Below, one piece after another: positions 20,274 through 31,508 of a stretch of 64,000 bases of DNA. How positions within the stretch are numbered: position 1 is the first letter of the stretch; each line of letters starts with the position of its first letter. The position numbers and the translations under genes were made by a program. The notes beneath the pieces were generated by a model. That model saw only the letters and a list, made by a program, of their open reading frames with translations. It had not been told where the DNA came from and searched no databases. Where the stretch lies: NCBI GenBank assembly GCA_037892935.1, contig JAYXKI010000015.1:992001-1056000 (forward strand), written 5' to 3'. This DNA is from Phlebopus portentosus. Its lineage: Eukaryota; Basidiomycota; Agaricomycetes; Boletales; Boletinellaceae.

Positions 20274-21686
20274 TTGCAGATAGCAACAAGGCCCTATGAA
20301 GAGATTACCATGGACTACGTCACTGGACTTCCAACAACGAGCAAAGGAAACAATGCGATACTAGTGGTGGTAGACAGGTTCTCTAAAATGGGAACTTTTA
20401 TACCTACTACAGTAAATGCAAACTCGAAAACCACTGCGGACTTAATGATCAATTATGTCTACAGCAAGGTCGGAACTCCAAAGACAGTAATCAGCGACAG
20501 GGGACCTCAATTTGCTAGCCGGTTTACAGAACAGGTGAACCAGGCCCTCGGGATCAAAACAAAGCTTAGTACGGCATATCATCCACAAACAGACGGTCAA
20601 ATGGAGCGAGTAAATCAAGAAATGGAACAGCTATTACGTTGCTATTCCAGCTTGCAGCAGGACGATTGGGACGAACATCTGCCCATGGCAGAATTCGCCT
20701 ACAATAGTCGCTCTCACTCCAGTACGGGCAAGACACCGTTTGAATTGGTGTATGGATTCCAGCCGGAATTAGGATTCAAGCTTCCGATCCGAGGAACACA
20801 AGACTATGTGGCTATGCGAAAGAAGAATCAAGAAGAAGCAACAAAGGCGTTGGAGAAGGCACGAGACGCGATGAAGAAATTTGCAGACAGACACCGAGGC
20901 CCAATGCCGTCATTCGAAATTGGCGATAAAGTTATGTTAGATGGTCGGAATCTAACCTTGCTAGTTCCCACAAGGAAGCTAGGGGATAGAAACCTGGGAC
21001 CTTATCAAATTGTTGCGAGGCATGGGCTAGTCAACTACGAGTTGGACCTCCCGAAGGAATTGAGGATCCACCCGGTGTTTTATGCAGGACTATTGATTCC
21101 CTATCGAGAAAGGAAAGATCCGGCACAGAGAACAAGACCACCACCAGAAGTTATCGCTGGAGAAACCGAGTATGAGGTAGAAGCGATCCGGGACATGAGG
21201 AAAAGGCACGGAAAATGGGAATATCAGGTTAAATGGCTCGGCTACCCGGAGGAAGAGAATACCTGGGAACCTGTAGAAGGGCTGTGCAATGCCCCAGAGA
21301 AATTGCGGGAGTATCACGAGAGGAATCGTTGGCCGGACACGATAGATCTTCCCTCTAGAAAGAAGATCGCGGATATTATAGACTCTACGCAGAGAGTAAT
21401 CGACATCAAGAAGAAAGATGACGAGTTCCTGAGGACGGCACTAGGAGAGTCCGTAGCTCAGAGGGTAATTAGGAGAAGAAGATACCAGAGCAAGACAGGT
21501 ATCAAGCAGCGAGATTTCGGTTATCCGAAATGGCACAAGCGTCATTGGAGAGCCGCAAAAAGGCCATTCACTCAAAACAAAGCGCTGCCGGTTCGCAGAT
21601 GGGACCTGCCAGAAGAAAAAGGGGATCCTTCATACAAGGATTGGTTTTGGGCTGACTCCTCGGATAGTGAGTGCAGCGAGGCTTAA
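20274..21686 (+). CDS. pol: Integrase core and chromodomain of outer element
   Basis: 470 codons from the first ATG after the 20244 TGA; the true frame continues from the preceding segment. The catalytic core has D14, D75 and E111, with the usual 35 residues between the last two. The GPY motif is at 242-244. A chromodomain spans ~299-351 (YEVEAI..., W-E-Y-Q-V-K-W, ENTWEP). Chromodomains of this kind guide integration to modified histones. A basic tail of ~115 residues follows. No internal stop. Confidence 0.9.
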   Translation: MQIATRPYEEITMDYVTGLPTTSKGNNAILVVVDRFSKMGTFIPTTVNANSKTTADLMINYVYSKVGTPKTVISDRGPQFASRFTEQVNQALGIKTKLSTAYHPQTDGQMERVNQEMEQLLRCYSSLQQDDWDEHLPMAEFAYNSRSHSSTGKTPFELVYGFQPELGFKLPIRGTQDYVAMRKKNQEEATKALEKARDAMKKFADRHRGPMPSFEIGDKVMLDGRNLTLLVPTRKLGDRNLGPYQIVARHGLVNYELDLPKELRIHPVFYAGLLIPYRERKDPAQRTRPPPEVIAGETEYEVEAIRDMRKRHGKWEYQVKWLGYPEEENTWEPVEGLCNAPEKLREYHERNRWPDTIDLPSRKKIADIIDSTQRVIDIKKKDDEFLRTALGESVAQRVIRRRRYQSKTGIKQRDFGYPKWHKRHWRAAKRPFTQNKALPVRRWDLPEEKGDPSYKDWFWADSSDSECSEA

Positions 21687-21693
21687 GAAGGCC

Positions 21694-21811
21694 CATATTT
21701 GACCTGAACAAGTCGTTAAACTATTCCAAGCGTACTGGGACGTACCTTGTAAGTTGGGACCGACACTAATCGAGGTCATATTTGACCTGAACAAGTCGTT
21801 AAACTATTCCT
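21694..21811 (+). repeat. 83-bp direct repeat (two copies)
   Basis: CATATTTGACCTGAACAAG plus the following ~15 bases occurs at 21694 and again at 21777, with a diverged AGCGTACTGGGA/AGCATGTTGGGA continuation. It lies between pol and the polypurine tract. Confidence 0.8.
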
Positions 21812-21880
21812 AGCATGTTGGGAAGCATCTAGTATGTTGGAAGCCGACACTCAGCGAGGCTTTGAGTTATTGAGCAAGTG

Positions 21881-22020
21881 TCACGTGACCACCGCCTTTC
21901 TCTGAGAACAGGTTGAGCGTCAATCACGTGATTGCCAGCCTCTCGTCTAAACAGGAAGTGTTTAAGTCACATGACTGCCGCACTTTTGTTCAAACGAGTT
22001 GTGCGTCAGGTCACATGATC
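21881..22020 (+). repeat. ~43-bp degenerate tandem repeat, each unit headed by TCACRTGA
   Basis: TCACGTGA at 21881 and 21924 and TCACATGA at 21967 and 22011 are spaced 43, 43 and 44 bp. Between them the units share GCC and AACAGG/AACGAG blocks. CACGTG is the core bound by bHLH factors, so the array could act as an enhancer upstream of the 3' LTR. Confidence 0.75.
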
Positions 22021-22192
22021 AATAATGAGTGGAGGACTCTGGATGTACAGTGCTACAGTTATTCCAGGCAAGAGGAATGAGACACTAGTACACAAGAAGG
22101 GTCTGGTCTAGAAAGCAACAATACGAAACAGCAAGATTATGGCTATCACAATTAAGGGATCCACACTCTCCTTGCAGTCCGAAGTGGATCTT

Positions 22193-22203
22193 AAGGGGAG
22201 GAA
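22193..22203 (+). other. Polypurine tract of outer element
   Basis: AAGGGGAGGAA immediately before the TGTTA start of the 3' LTR, a typical plus-strand primer. Confidence 0.8.
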
Positions 22204-23744
22204 TGTTACGAAAATTGTGGATATACAATGCGGCGTGGTATCAGACGCTTTACACACCGAATTATGCAGCCCAATCCAGAGCATTTCGAAAGGCTTCAAG
22301 GACAGAATAGTGGAGACGATTCTCACCCACTAGTACAGCAAGGGCCTGGGAGGTCGCTGAATATATTCAAGAGGAACCCGATCGACGATATTACGAAGAC
22401 GAACGTGATGAAAGGGAGGACCCATACGATTTACAGCAAGGACTAGCTGGAATGCATATTGGACATACTTCTCCACCCAAGCGAAGCTACGTGGACATGG
22501 AAGAACGGAACATCGCAAGATACGTGGAACTCCTGCAGAAGAGACGATATCGACATAGTGCAACCAGACGCTTTGTTCATGAAAGCCTGGTCTGTACAAA
22601 CTGCTATTTGGCATACCAAAGGAGTTGGGTTCTTTGGAGTGGCTCCTCAAGAACTTCGTGGAGCGCTTAGTAACTAGGGAAGGAGCCGATGTCAAGATTC
22701 GGCATAAGCCCGGACCCTCGGAAGAACAAACGTTTGACCAACCATTACCGAACCGCGGAATGAGCGCATGAGCTTGGATCAATCAGCATCGTCACCAGAC
22801 CTTGTGTCGAAACACTGCAGTGGAAGTCGATTGGCCGATCTATTACAGGGCGCCATCGGACGTCGAAAGTCTTATCGAAGAAGCAACGGATCGAATGCTA
22901 GAAGCATGGGAACGATCGGAAGAAGGGGTTATTACAGTCGACGAATGGCGTGGGACGAATCACCTGGGAAGAAGATACAGGTTAACGTCGGGTACCGGAC
23001 TACAATTCTCCGACATCGATATCGCGGCTAGGCACAGAAGGGTGTCTGCTAAATTTACACAGCCGCCGAGGTTAATCTCCGATGATCGGCAGGGGTTGCC
23101 AATCCCAAATCCCGAGATAACGGTCAGCCCCATGATGGAAGACTAACGGCAGAAGCTCGGCCGGAGTAACGGAGCGCCGGCGAAGCGAGATCGCGGCACA
23201 GGGAAGAAGTCTCTCGTGGGAGGATTGGCGTTAAGGATTAACATGTGATAGGAACGGAGATCGATAGAAGCCTGGGGAAAGCTTCTTCGGAACGGAAGGT
23301 AAATTAGGGCCTGCCTAATAGGGAAGGAAGTAGTCGGTGGTGCAACCAGGAGTTTTGATAGCACCACCAGAGTTGTCAGTGGTACTACAGACTCAAGAGA
23401 GTAGTAGTGACACCAGCTGAAACACATTGTCCTAACCAATAGCGAGGCATGGTCGGTAGTATTTGGTAGTCGGTAGTATTCAGTAGAAACTTTATTTAAG
23501 GCGCCAGCTGAGCGGGGTGTTGTCCCTCAGCAAAATTATTTTGTACCTTCAATCATAACTGTACCCCTCTGATTGAACCTCTGCTCTACTGCTGGGTCAA
23601 GCTTGAGCCTATAGCTCGCTTCTTAGTAGTACATCTAACCTTCGCTACTCTACTCTCCAATTATACATTGTCAGAAGGAGGAAGCAGGGACTTGTTCCGG
23701 TACGCTCGGACTAACCACCTCGTCCGAAAATACTGGTCCTAACA
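22204..23744 (+). repeat. 3' LTR of outer element (complete, 1541 bp)
   Basis: TGTTA...TAACA ends. Nearly identical to 1-1493. It defines the 49 bp missing from the 5' copy, including the ATG of the LTR ORF at 22228. Short indels at ~22347-22360 and ~22716 distinguish the copies. Confidence 0.95.
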
Positions 23745-23816
23745 TTAATCAGATTTGTGAGTGTTTCTTCGATAAAAAACACTCGCCTGACACTGACGAA
23801 GGTGCCTTCTATTGTT

Positions 23817-24662
23817 TCATTTGGCTCGCTCGTATCTTTTCTTCTTCTCACTGGACTTGCTGATCTGGTAAGCACGTTTCTTGTTCTCGAAAAACGTTGT
23901 TGCAAGAAAATAACAGTCCTTTTTGTTGAACAAAACTCCCTCGCAGGTGTAGTGGCCAGTCGACTCATTCAACTAAGGACAAGCATGAACATATTACGTT
24001 AAGACACATATACTCAAGCTCGAATCAGTGAGTACGTACCTCATATTGTCCAAGAAGAATTTCCACAGTCCTCCTGATAAGACTTTCGTTTGTTTCATAT
24101 TTCGGCGGTTTGCCATAGTCCAGGTGGAAACCTCGTTCTGTGGGCGAAATGACGCTCTGATCGTCATTGTCATCGTCATCTTCGTCGATTCGGGCCCCAG
24201 CTCTCTTGGTGAGTGCTTTCATTATTTGTCTAATTTGTCTCTAATGAAAAAAAAGCACATATATTCAGTGAAGAAGAAGAAAGAAGGGAAAAAAGGTACG
24301 TGCCGCAAGTTCATTTCGTGCCGCCTTCTGATCCGATTTCAAGTCCCTATACCTACCTCCTAGAATGTACCCAAGATTCGTTCTACAGCTTCCACCGTCG
24401 CCTTCGTCGTCCGCGTCGCCGTTTGCGTGCTAACCGCATAAGTGCAGCATGCAGAGGAAGAACAAAGCATTAGAAAAGTAATGAGAGGTGGATGAAGAAA
24501 TACAAACCGAAGTACGCTCCAATAGCAATTTTATTGCATCTTCCATTGCTGACAGCCTCTCATCATCAGGCAAGAGCCTCAGAGTGTCGCTCGAAGGAAG
24601 TTCGGAGCTCGAACTTCCTTCGAGCTACCAAGAGGTATAATATCACCAATATATTCCGACAT
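23817..24662 (-). CDS. Putative small multi-exon gene next to the LTR (unknown product)
   Basis: The last two exons are the best supported: 24222-24040 (acidic DEDDDD stretch) joins 23972-23817 through a 67 nt GTACGT..TTAG intron without frame change. The stop is at 23819-23817, ~73 bp from the LTR. A further exon, 24624-24508, has an open reading (acceptor ..GGTAG, donor GTTTGT) and reads like a charged helix. ATG 24662 (MSEYIGDI) could be the start, but the frame between it and the next exon is broken by the perfect hairpin at 24589-24625, and linking exons at 24429-24300 stay unresolved. No family recognised. It could be a decaying gene truncated near the transposon. Confidence 0.35.
24589..24625. 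repeat. Perfect inverted repeat, 16-bp arms and 5-nt loop
   Basis: The arms GCTCGAAGGAAGTTCG and CGAACTTCCTTCGAGC pair completely around GAGCT. It lies at the acceptor of the putative minus-strand exon at 24624. Confidence 0.9.
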
Positions 24663-25339
24663 TTTAGATCATCTACACAAACTACACATTTGAGCCTAGG
24701 TAATCCACACAAAACTACACAAATGCCCTGTCTAGCTCAACAAAAAAATCAGTGCTAATCCTGAAAGTTCAGGAACTTACAATCTATCAGCAAATCCGTG
24801 TAGGTAAGCTACATTTCTCATGTAGTCACGCGTTTTCTCTCCTATCAGCGAACTATACAGGCACGCGATAATCGCGTCAATACGCAGTATATATATAGTT
24901 CACGACAATCAGTCCTAATATATATATATATATGGTGACCTGGAATCGATCCAAATACATCAGGATTTGACACGGGGACTTCCTGTCACGCTGGTCGCGG
25001 AGATAGAAGCATGTCAGATCCGCGGATGGCTTTTTCAGCGACCGTCGATGACATTGACAGACGGACACGCGACAGAGACAAGCTTGGAGAGGGACGACGT
25101 CGGGCTGCGTGCTTCGCGATTGCAATACGCACGCGACAGGAACGCCACGCGCACGCGCGTGTATGTACGGCCAGAACCGTCTGGCATCCGTGATGGTCGG
25201 TCGGTCGGTCGGTCTGTCCGGTGGTAGCTCCGCGAAGCCGCGAACTCTATCTTTGTATTCCAAATGCAGTGCGTGCGTGAATGTGCGCGAGTCAAAACAC
25301 AAGAATTTCGAAAGCCAAATAAACAAGAAGAAGAAGATA
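24663..25339. other. Intergenic stretch with simple repeats
   Basis: No gene supported. Contains (TA)8 at 24919-24934 and a (GGTC)n/(GGTCGGTC) tract at 25196-25214. The right part is probably the 3' UTR of the minus-strand LysM gene. Confidence 0.6.
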
Positions 25340-27049
25340 TTAAAAGAACCATTTCTTTGTCTTCGCGGTTCGTTCCGTCGGGTTTTTGGGATGTCGTGAT
25401 GTCGGTGTCGATGGTGACACCAATAGACGATGGGTTGTCGGTGAAGCTGTAGACGTAGATGTAGAGGGCGGTCCCCGTCCTTCTGCGCGCTCTCTTGCTT
25501 CCCATGTGTTGTCTTCGAGGTACGTATCAAGCGCCCGTTCTTGCATCGTCCCTCTTCTCTGACTCAGATTGGCCTTTTCATCCGTACATGTTGACTTTTC
25601 GTCCACCCCGTTTCGCTCCCTCGATGAGGGCTGACGTAGATGGTATTGATCTCTATCCGTAGACGTATGAAACCCGTTCAATCGTGTACGCATGTCCGCG
25701 GAAAGAGAAGCAGACGACGAAGATGACGAGGAGGAAGAGGGTTGAGCGAGGACAGCATAAGCTCTCGCGACGTCCCAATCTGCTTCTTTCGTGATCAACT
25801 GCAACCGCTTCGCAGTCTTCTCCAATTTGATTTGATGTTCTCTCTCCGGATCACAGTCATCTACAGGAATTCATTCAATATATGTAAAATCCACCGGATG
25901 AATGAAAGTATTGAAATGAGTTATTCAAGTTTTATGAAGGTGAGAAGTGGCGGAATAGACGAACAGGATCACTTACGACTCTCTTCTTCACTTGGTGGGA
26001 GAGACCTGGCGGATGGAGGTAGTATCAACGTGGTGCGCGTGTGTAAGATGTGAGGTGTCGTTGTCAGCGTGCTCGGAGGGAGGTTGTTCAGTCGACATAA
26101 CGCACGGCCCTATTAGCGATAGTAATAAAAGCAAGAGCGGAAGTATCATTCAGCCAGAAATGTAGTAATGCACATGCGTGTCATGAAATGAAGAAGGAGG
26201 GAAATAAATACGTACGTCCACGCCGTATCGTAATGCTAAACCGCGTAGCGTGTCGCCCTTTTGGATGTAGTGTTTCCGTGGTGTGGGTTTCGTCGCGATC
26301 TCGGTCGACGCGGTTATTGGTGTCGTTGTTGGTGTTGGACTTGGTCTTTCAACTGCTGAATTGACTTCTCTTTGTCTCCCATTGATAGTAACTTTAGTTC
26401 CTCCTGTCGATTGGAGTTCCGAGTCTACGTCTGCGCCCGGCGGTTGCCCTGGTTCCTCGTTCTCGCCACGACTTGGAGATGGTGTATTTGATATGGTCGC
26501 GGAATAAGCAGGAGGCGGAGTCTTACTCGTACGTCTACTCGGCATGCTCGACTCTGCATCCGAATAATCTTCCTCATCGTCTCCGAGCACGAAAACGTCC
26601 CGATCTCTCAGGGCTCCATTCAGATTCGTATCCAAGACTTTGTCTTGTTTCAGCTTTCGTGAACTTGAGATGGAATGCTTTAATGAAGATGATGACGGTC
26701 CTGACGGTCCGGCAACGGCGTGCACGCCTCCTAGACATGCGAGACACGGTACGTACCGCGCCAGACGCGGGTTGGAAGCGAGGCAGGCGGAACATATGGG
26801 TCGGTTGCAGCATTGAGTGCGAAATATCGACATATCTAATTCATGCTCGTATTCCAGTTCTAGCTCGTCCTTTCGGTCAGAGTCATCCGGTGAACTCGAG
26901 TTTGATTTCGCCGCGTTAGTACTCGGTTGTTCTTTCGATGAGGATTTGGAACGAGGTTTGGAAAGAGGCCGCGGTCGTTGCGATCCTGAGAGTGCGCTCC
27001 CACTGCATGCGAGGCAGAGCTCGGTTGAAATTGAGTAAAAGGCGGTCAT
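25340..27049 (-). CDS. LysM-domain protein with N-terminal treble-clef-like zinc site
   Basis: Exons 27049-26216, 26109-25977 and 25860-25340 give 495 residues with all phases closing. The LysM fold spans the first intron: YIQKGDTLRGLALRYGVD, then GRALCRLNNLPP and a TLILP end. Near the N-terminus LCLAC, CC-x3-IC-x2-C and CLAC cysteines could bind zinc like a RING or treble clef. The middle is Ser/Pro rich and acidic. The C-terminal exon has a helix (KRLQLITKEADWDVARAYAVL) that I associate with intracellular fungal LysM proteins. No signal peptide, so it probably acts inside the cell and is not a chitin-binding effector. ATG 27049 was chosen because the zinc site begins just after it; an in-frame ATG at 27127 is the alternative. 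Confidence 0.75.
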
Positions 27050-27973
27050 TACTTTCGTGAATGAAGTGTAAAGTGTTGCGTCAAGGATTCCAGGAAGTGA
27101 AGCGTCATCATCACAGTTTGAAGTCATGTGACCTAATTTCGGCTGATCTGATTTGCAGTTGATTCCCTTCTTGACCAATGACTATCATTATCCGTCCTGC
27201 GGAATACACGCTGTCCCGATGCCATGCTTCCCGCTAGAGGACGACTATTGCAGACGAGTCTTTGTAGCGGACGTTGTTCCACGTTTTCCATCGCGGCTCA
27301 TCTCTTCTGCCCTCTAATGCTCATATGAATACGCCTGAAGAGTTTGATGCCTTTGTTTAGCAAATATGCTCGCAAGCTCCTCGGGAGAAGTTGAGGGGCA
27401 AGAATAGAATGCGTGGACCGTGTGGTGTGTCTACTGGCAGGCACCGAAGTCTGAGATCTATGGACGGGAAGGCGATTACCGCTTATGCACTCTGGCTCTT
27501 TTACCTCTCGGAGTCTGGTCGGCTTTTCAATACCGGGCGGGACTGATGCGCTCCTTTTCTCAATCTCACTATACTTTGGATGCACTGCGACCGGCTTGCT
27601 AGAGACTACGGAGTTACTTTGTCGTTACTGACGCCTGGATGAAAAGGTCTCTGATAGTTGAGATGACGATCACGAGAACGGCGATCGCTTTGAGAGAGCT
27701 TCTGACACGCCATTGTGACACGCAAAGAGTGGCAGAAGCTAAGGGGCCAAACTGACACCGGCGTTCACATCCACACCATTCCCGCTCTCCCGCACTTATG
27801 GCCCCGCTCCCCTCTCTTCTCAATTCGCTGGCAACATCCGACTTCCTCCTTCTTCCTTCTTATACTCACCCTCACCTCTTTTTTTACATGTATCCTCGCC
27901 CCTAGCTATCCAGCTTCCCCCCTCCCTCCCTTCCGTGCCATCGTCATCACAGCCGCAGCCGCAGCCGTCTCCA
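27050..27973. other. Divergent intergenic region
   Basis: Lies between the minus-strand LysM gene and the plus-strand membrane protein, so it should hold both promoters. Open frames here (for example 27298-27585 minus) have no recognisable features. The right end is pyrimidine-rich, as common upstream of fungal start sites. Confidence 0.5.
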
Positions 27974-29485
27974 ATGTCGGTGTCATACCCCTCGTCTGCG
28001 TCCACTTCAGCGTCAATATCGGCTGCCGATGCTGTGACTTCCTCGTTCGCCCCGCCTGGTGAGTCCGGGACGGACCTGTGGGAAGAACGGTCCAATTTCG
28101 CCGGCGTAGTCCTTTCCAGTGTAGCTTATGGAATCCACCTCACCATCTACCTCTTCGTCCTGCATCACCTCGTCAAGTATCCCACTCAACGCGCAGGCGC
28201 GTCCAGTGTGCGCGCACGTATCTCATGGGGCCTCGTTGCGTACATCACCTGGAACTTCATCCTCGGCACGTTCGGCATTGCAGCCGAGTCAAAATTCAAC
28301 GAAATGACCTTTATCGACGAGCGAAACTTCCCAGGTGGACCGAATGGTTTCGTTGCGGCGGAGTATGGAAATTTCATTAATATTTTCGGCACGGTCGCGT
28401 ATGTGATCCTGAACTGGTTTGCGGACGGGCTCGTGGTGAGTTGTACGAATGCGGCGGCGTCTGGTGCTCTGCGATCTGTCGATTCTGTCACGGGCTGACG
28501 TTGACTTTTATTGTTGATCGCCGTAGATCTACCGATTTTGGCTGATTTACAACTTTAACTACTGGATCGCGCTCATCCCCTGCCTCCTCCTCCTCGGCTC
28601 ATTCTGTGCGTCGTCGATCTCTCTTCACATCAAACTCTAATTTTCTTTTTTCTGACACGCGCATATATCCACATTTTTACAGCTATGGGCGTGATACTTC
28701 TTTTCCAACTCACGCAGCCGAACGCGAATCTCTGGACAAAGACGACACTCAACTTCGGGATACCATACTGGTCGATATCCATTTCGCTCAACATCCTCGT
28801 CACTTTGCTCATCGTTGCGAAACTGTATTTCATCCGCCGCCGCACGCGGGCCGTTCTGTCCACGCACCATTCGCGGACGTATACCTCGATTGCGGCCATG
28901 CTTGTCGAATCTGCGGCGCTATACAGCGGGACAGCGTTGATCTTCCTCATTTCGTATGCTCGCAACAGTATGGTGCAAAACCTAGTGCTTCCGGTACTTG
29001 GGCAGGTGCAAGCCATAAGTCCGCTGTTGATCATGTGGCGTGTTGCACGCGGTCAGGCAATCTCACGGGACAAGTTATTGAGCACGAGTGCGGAGGGAAT
29101 GACACCTTCGAAACTCTCTTGGAGGCGGAGTTATACGATCTCGGGGAGAGGTGCTACGACGACTATGAGTAGCGCAAACGGGAGCGCGGGAGTTCTGGAT
29201 TCGACATTCAGCGCAGCTGACTCGCACGCACATTTGCCTCTTCCTTCAAATAAGGACTCGCATAGCCATAACGTCTACCTCCCTCCTCTCAGCAAGATCA
29301 CGCGGTTCTCGGCTGGAGGGATAGGTGACACAGACGCAGACTCGGAAAAAGACATGCAAGTTATACCGGAGAGTCCGTCCCAGTGGGAGATGACGACGGT
29401 GAGACCCGGGAGCGCTGGGAAGGATGGGAAGAGTGGGAAGAAGGACGAAAAGACGGGAGGTTTAGGGGGTGCAGGTCGTGGTTGA
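27974..29485 (+). CDS. Multi-pass (about seven-helix) membrane protein, agaricomycete type
   Basis: Exons 27974-28435, 28527-28605 and 28683-29485 (introns 91 and 77 nt, GT-AG) give 447 residues. Hydrophobic segments occur at ~45-65, ~85-105, ~128-155 (FADGLV junction), ~165-185, ~200-225 and ~255-280, with a long Ser/Asp/Lys-rich cytosolic tail. The FADGLVIYRFWLIY junction matches a family common in mushroom-forming fungi with receptor-like topology but unknown ligand. Kozak-like context around ATG 27974 and Ser-rich N-terminus without signal peptide. I give no gene symbol. Confidence 0.75.
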
Positions 29486-31508
29486 GAGGCAGGTTGAGAC
29501 GTGGGAGGAGAGACCGACTTCCAAGGGTGGGCCAAGAGCGATGTGAGAGGACGAGTCGAGTTCCTTTTTTTTCAACTTTCTTTTCTGTGCTGTTATCCTC
29601 GCGCGCTAGATTTACTTACTTGCTGCGATCTCCTTTATCTCAACCTTCAAGTCGTTAAACCGATGTCAGCGATTTTGATACTGAATTATCAAGTTGTCCT
29701 GTTTCTCTCGCTCTCTTTTTTCTCATCGTCCTTTTTTTTCGCCTTTACCTCGTGATAACCTTGGGCTTTCTCTCTCTCACGCGACTTTCGATCCGCGAAG
29801 CAACTGCGGAGGGACTTTTCCCTCCCTCTTTCCTTTTCGTTTCTTCGTTTTTCTTCTCATCATTGCTGGCTTTCATAATGTTTTATATTGTAACTGAATC
29901 TGACTCCGAACCGAAGAACATTTCACGCTCCTTTGACTTCGCTTCTCCCCCTTCCCCTTTCTTCTTTCGTTTGTTCCCTCCTTTGTCTCTTCCCCCTAGC
30001 TTCTTACTTGTCTGACTTATCTCGCCTTTCCGACCCTTGGGTCCTTTTTGCATTCCTTGGTGACAGAGATAGGATCTCCTTCCGTCGATTCCGTTCCGCC
30101 GGATGCTGCGTCGTTCTTGCCGTGTTCGAGACGAGGAGAAGGAACCCGTTCTATCCTTTATCCTCCAAACGAGACGCTTCCGGCTGATTTACCCCTTCTC
30201 GAGCTCTCAGCTGCGCTCGCTCCAGCGCCCACTTCCTCGCTCAGCGTAAAACAGCGTATGAGGCAGATGTGGGACCCGTTATACCTCTTGTATGTGTCGT
30301 TTCTGTATGTACTTGTAGTTTTAATAAGTGTGCGCGTGTGCGCGCATGTAGTTAGTTCTGTAGTTCTGTATACGTGCCGAAAGTCACTTGAATCGAAGTA
30401 TCTGTGCTACATATTCCGACGCTGTGCTAGTCGTACCGCTGTGTGAGTAGTTTTGCTGGGAAGACTCCATGCTAACCGCTAACCACTACACCAACAATGC
30501 TCAGCTTAGTTTATTTCTGTGAATAAATAACTACCACCTGAAAGTTGAAGGCACAAAACAGACACAGACACAGGTGCCTTATTACGAAACATGAACTACT
30601 GAGAGAGCGAATCGCATTTGAATGGGTTTCCGTTGACTAGCATCACCTTTGCATGGTCTGTGACGGTGCGAGATTTATTGCTGACATCCATCGCTTGAAG
30701 AATGAAATGACGCTCTTCCATACTAGACTGTCCCGTTGCTCGAGCTGCTCTCACTCCGCCACCTCGACCAGTCTGTGTCTCAAGGGTGATGAAGGATACC
30801 TGAACAACGAACAAGAATACCAATACCAAGCCATCTGGGATGTTTAATGGTGACGTGGCGAATGGATTTAGACTAGAAGATGTCGGGATGGTTATGCTCT
30901 GCGATGCAAACGATTGGACCTGGCACTAACATCGCCTCATTTTCCGAGCCTCTCTTCTTCTCTGTCTACTAGATCGATGGGCCAGTTTTGACGAGCCGTG
31001 GACGACAGGCACCTTCGGCAGAAATTTGTACGCTTGACTGGATACGAAAGATGCTACCTGACAACAATATTCCACACACCGTGATTGATACGATAACGTT
31101 CTGAGCACGGCTATACTTGTCACTGGGTTATCAAGACCAGATTGGACGATCATCTCAAATTTGATCCTTCATCAACCTTCCAGTTGCTCGGTCACGCCTC
31201 CAAAATGTGTCATTGCTTGCTTGCTATGTCGCATTTCTTTGTCAGTCTATGGAACATTTCGCTTCGTCTGATTTGTTAGACAGCTCGTGACTGAATTCCA
31301 TGTTTCTGCCTCCGTATGAACACCTAATAGTTCCAGGCTTACAGGAAATAAATCATTTGTGAGAGCTATTCTGGGCGTCTTCCAGGTTCCTGCTCTTCTG
31401 GACATTTGACGGGGCATCTTCTCGTGAGATGATACGGTTTAAAAGCCAATCCAAGCTGTCCTTAAATCGCCTCCTGGCTTTTCAGTGATTCTCTTGCAGA
31501 CGCCCACC
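29486..31508. other. Gene-poor stretch
   Basis: T/C-rich 3' region of the membrane gene to ~30000. Weak frames only: a plus frame 30048-30446 and a minus frame 30829-30596 that starts after a possible acceptor and reads like a short exon. A tRNA-like 5' half lies at 30440-30502 (minus). No gene can be assigned. Confidence 0.4.
30440..30502 (-). pseudogene. tRNA-like fragment with an A-box
   Basis: On the minus strand GCATTGTTGGTGTAGTGG then TTAGC resembles the first third of a tRNA-Gly or tRNA-Glu (A-box TGGTGTAGTGG), with an extra GGTTAGC duplication. I find no matching T-arm or 3' acceptor strand (ACAATGC) downstream, so it is at most a broken tRNA copy. Confidence 0.25.

Larger units (their letters stand above)
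1..23744 (+). mobile_element. Outer Ty3/gypsy chromovirus LTR retrotransposon, interrupted by a nested element
   Basis: The element is bounded by direct repeats: bases 1-1493 match 22253-23744 almost base for base, and the 3' copy starts 49 bp further upstream with TGTTA and ends TAACA. The internal order is pre-gag ORFs, gag with a CCHC knuckle, protease, RT, (insertion), RNase H tail, integrase, chromodomain. That gene order and the C-terminal chromodomain place it with Ty3/gypsy chromoviruses. The 5' flank and one target-site duplicate lie outside the window. After the 3' LTR the flank begins TTAAT. Frameshifts, in-frame TAG and TGA codons and the nested insertion make it non-autonomous. 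Confidence 0.93.
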
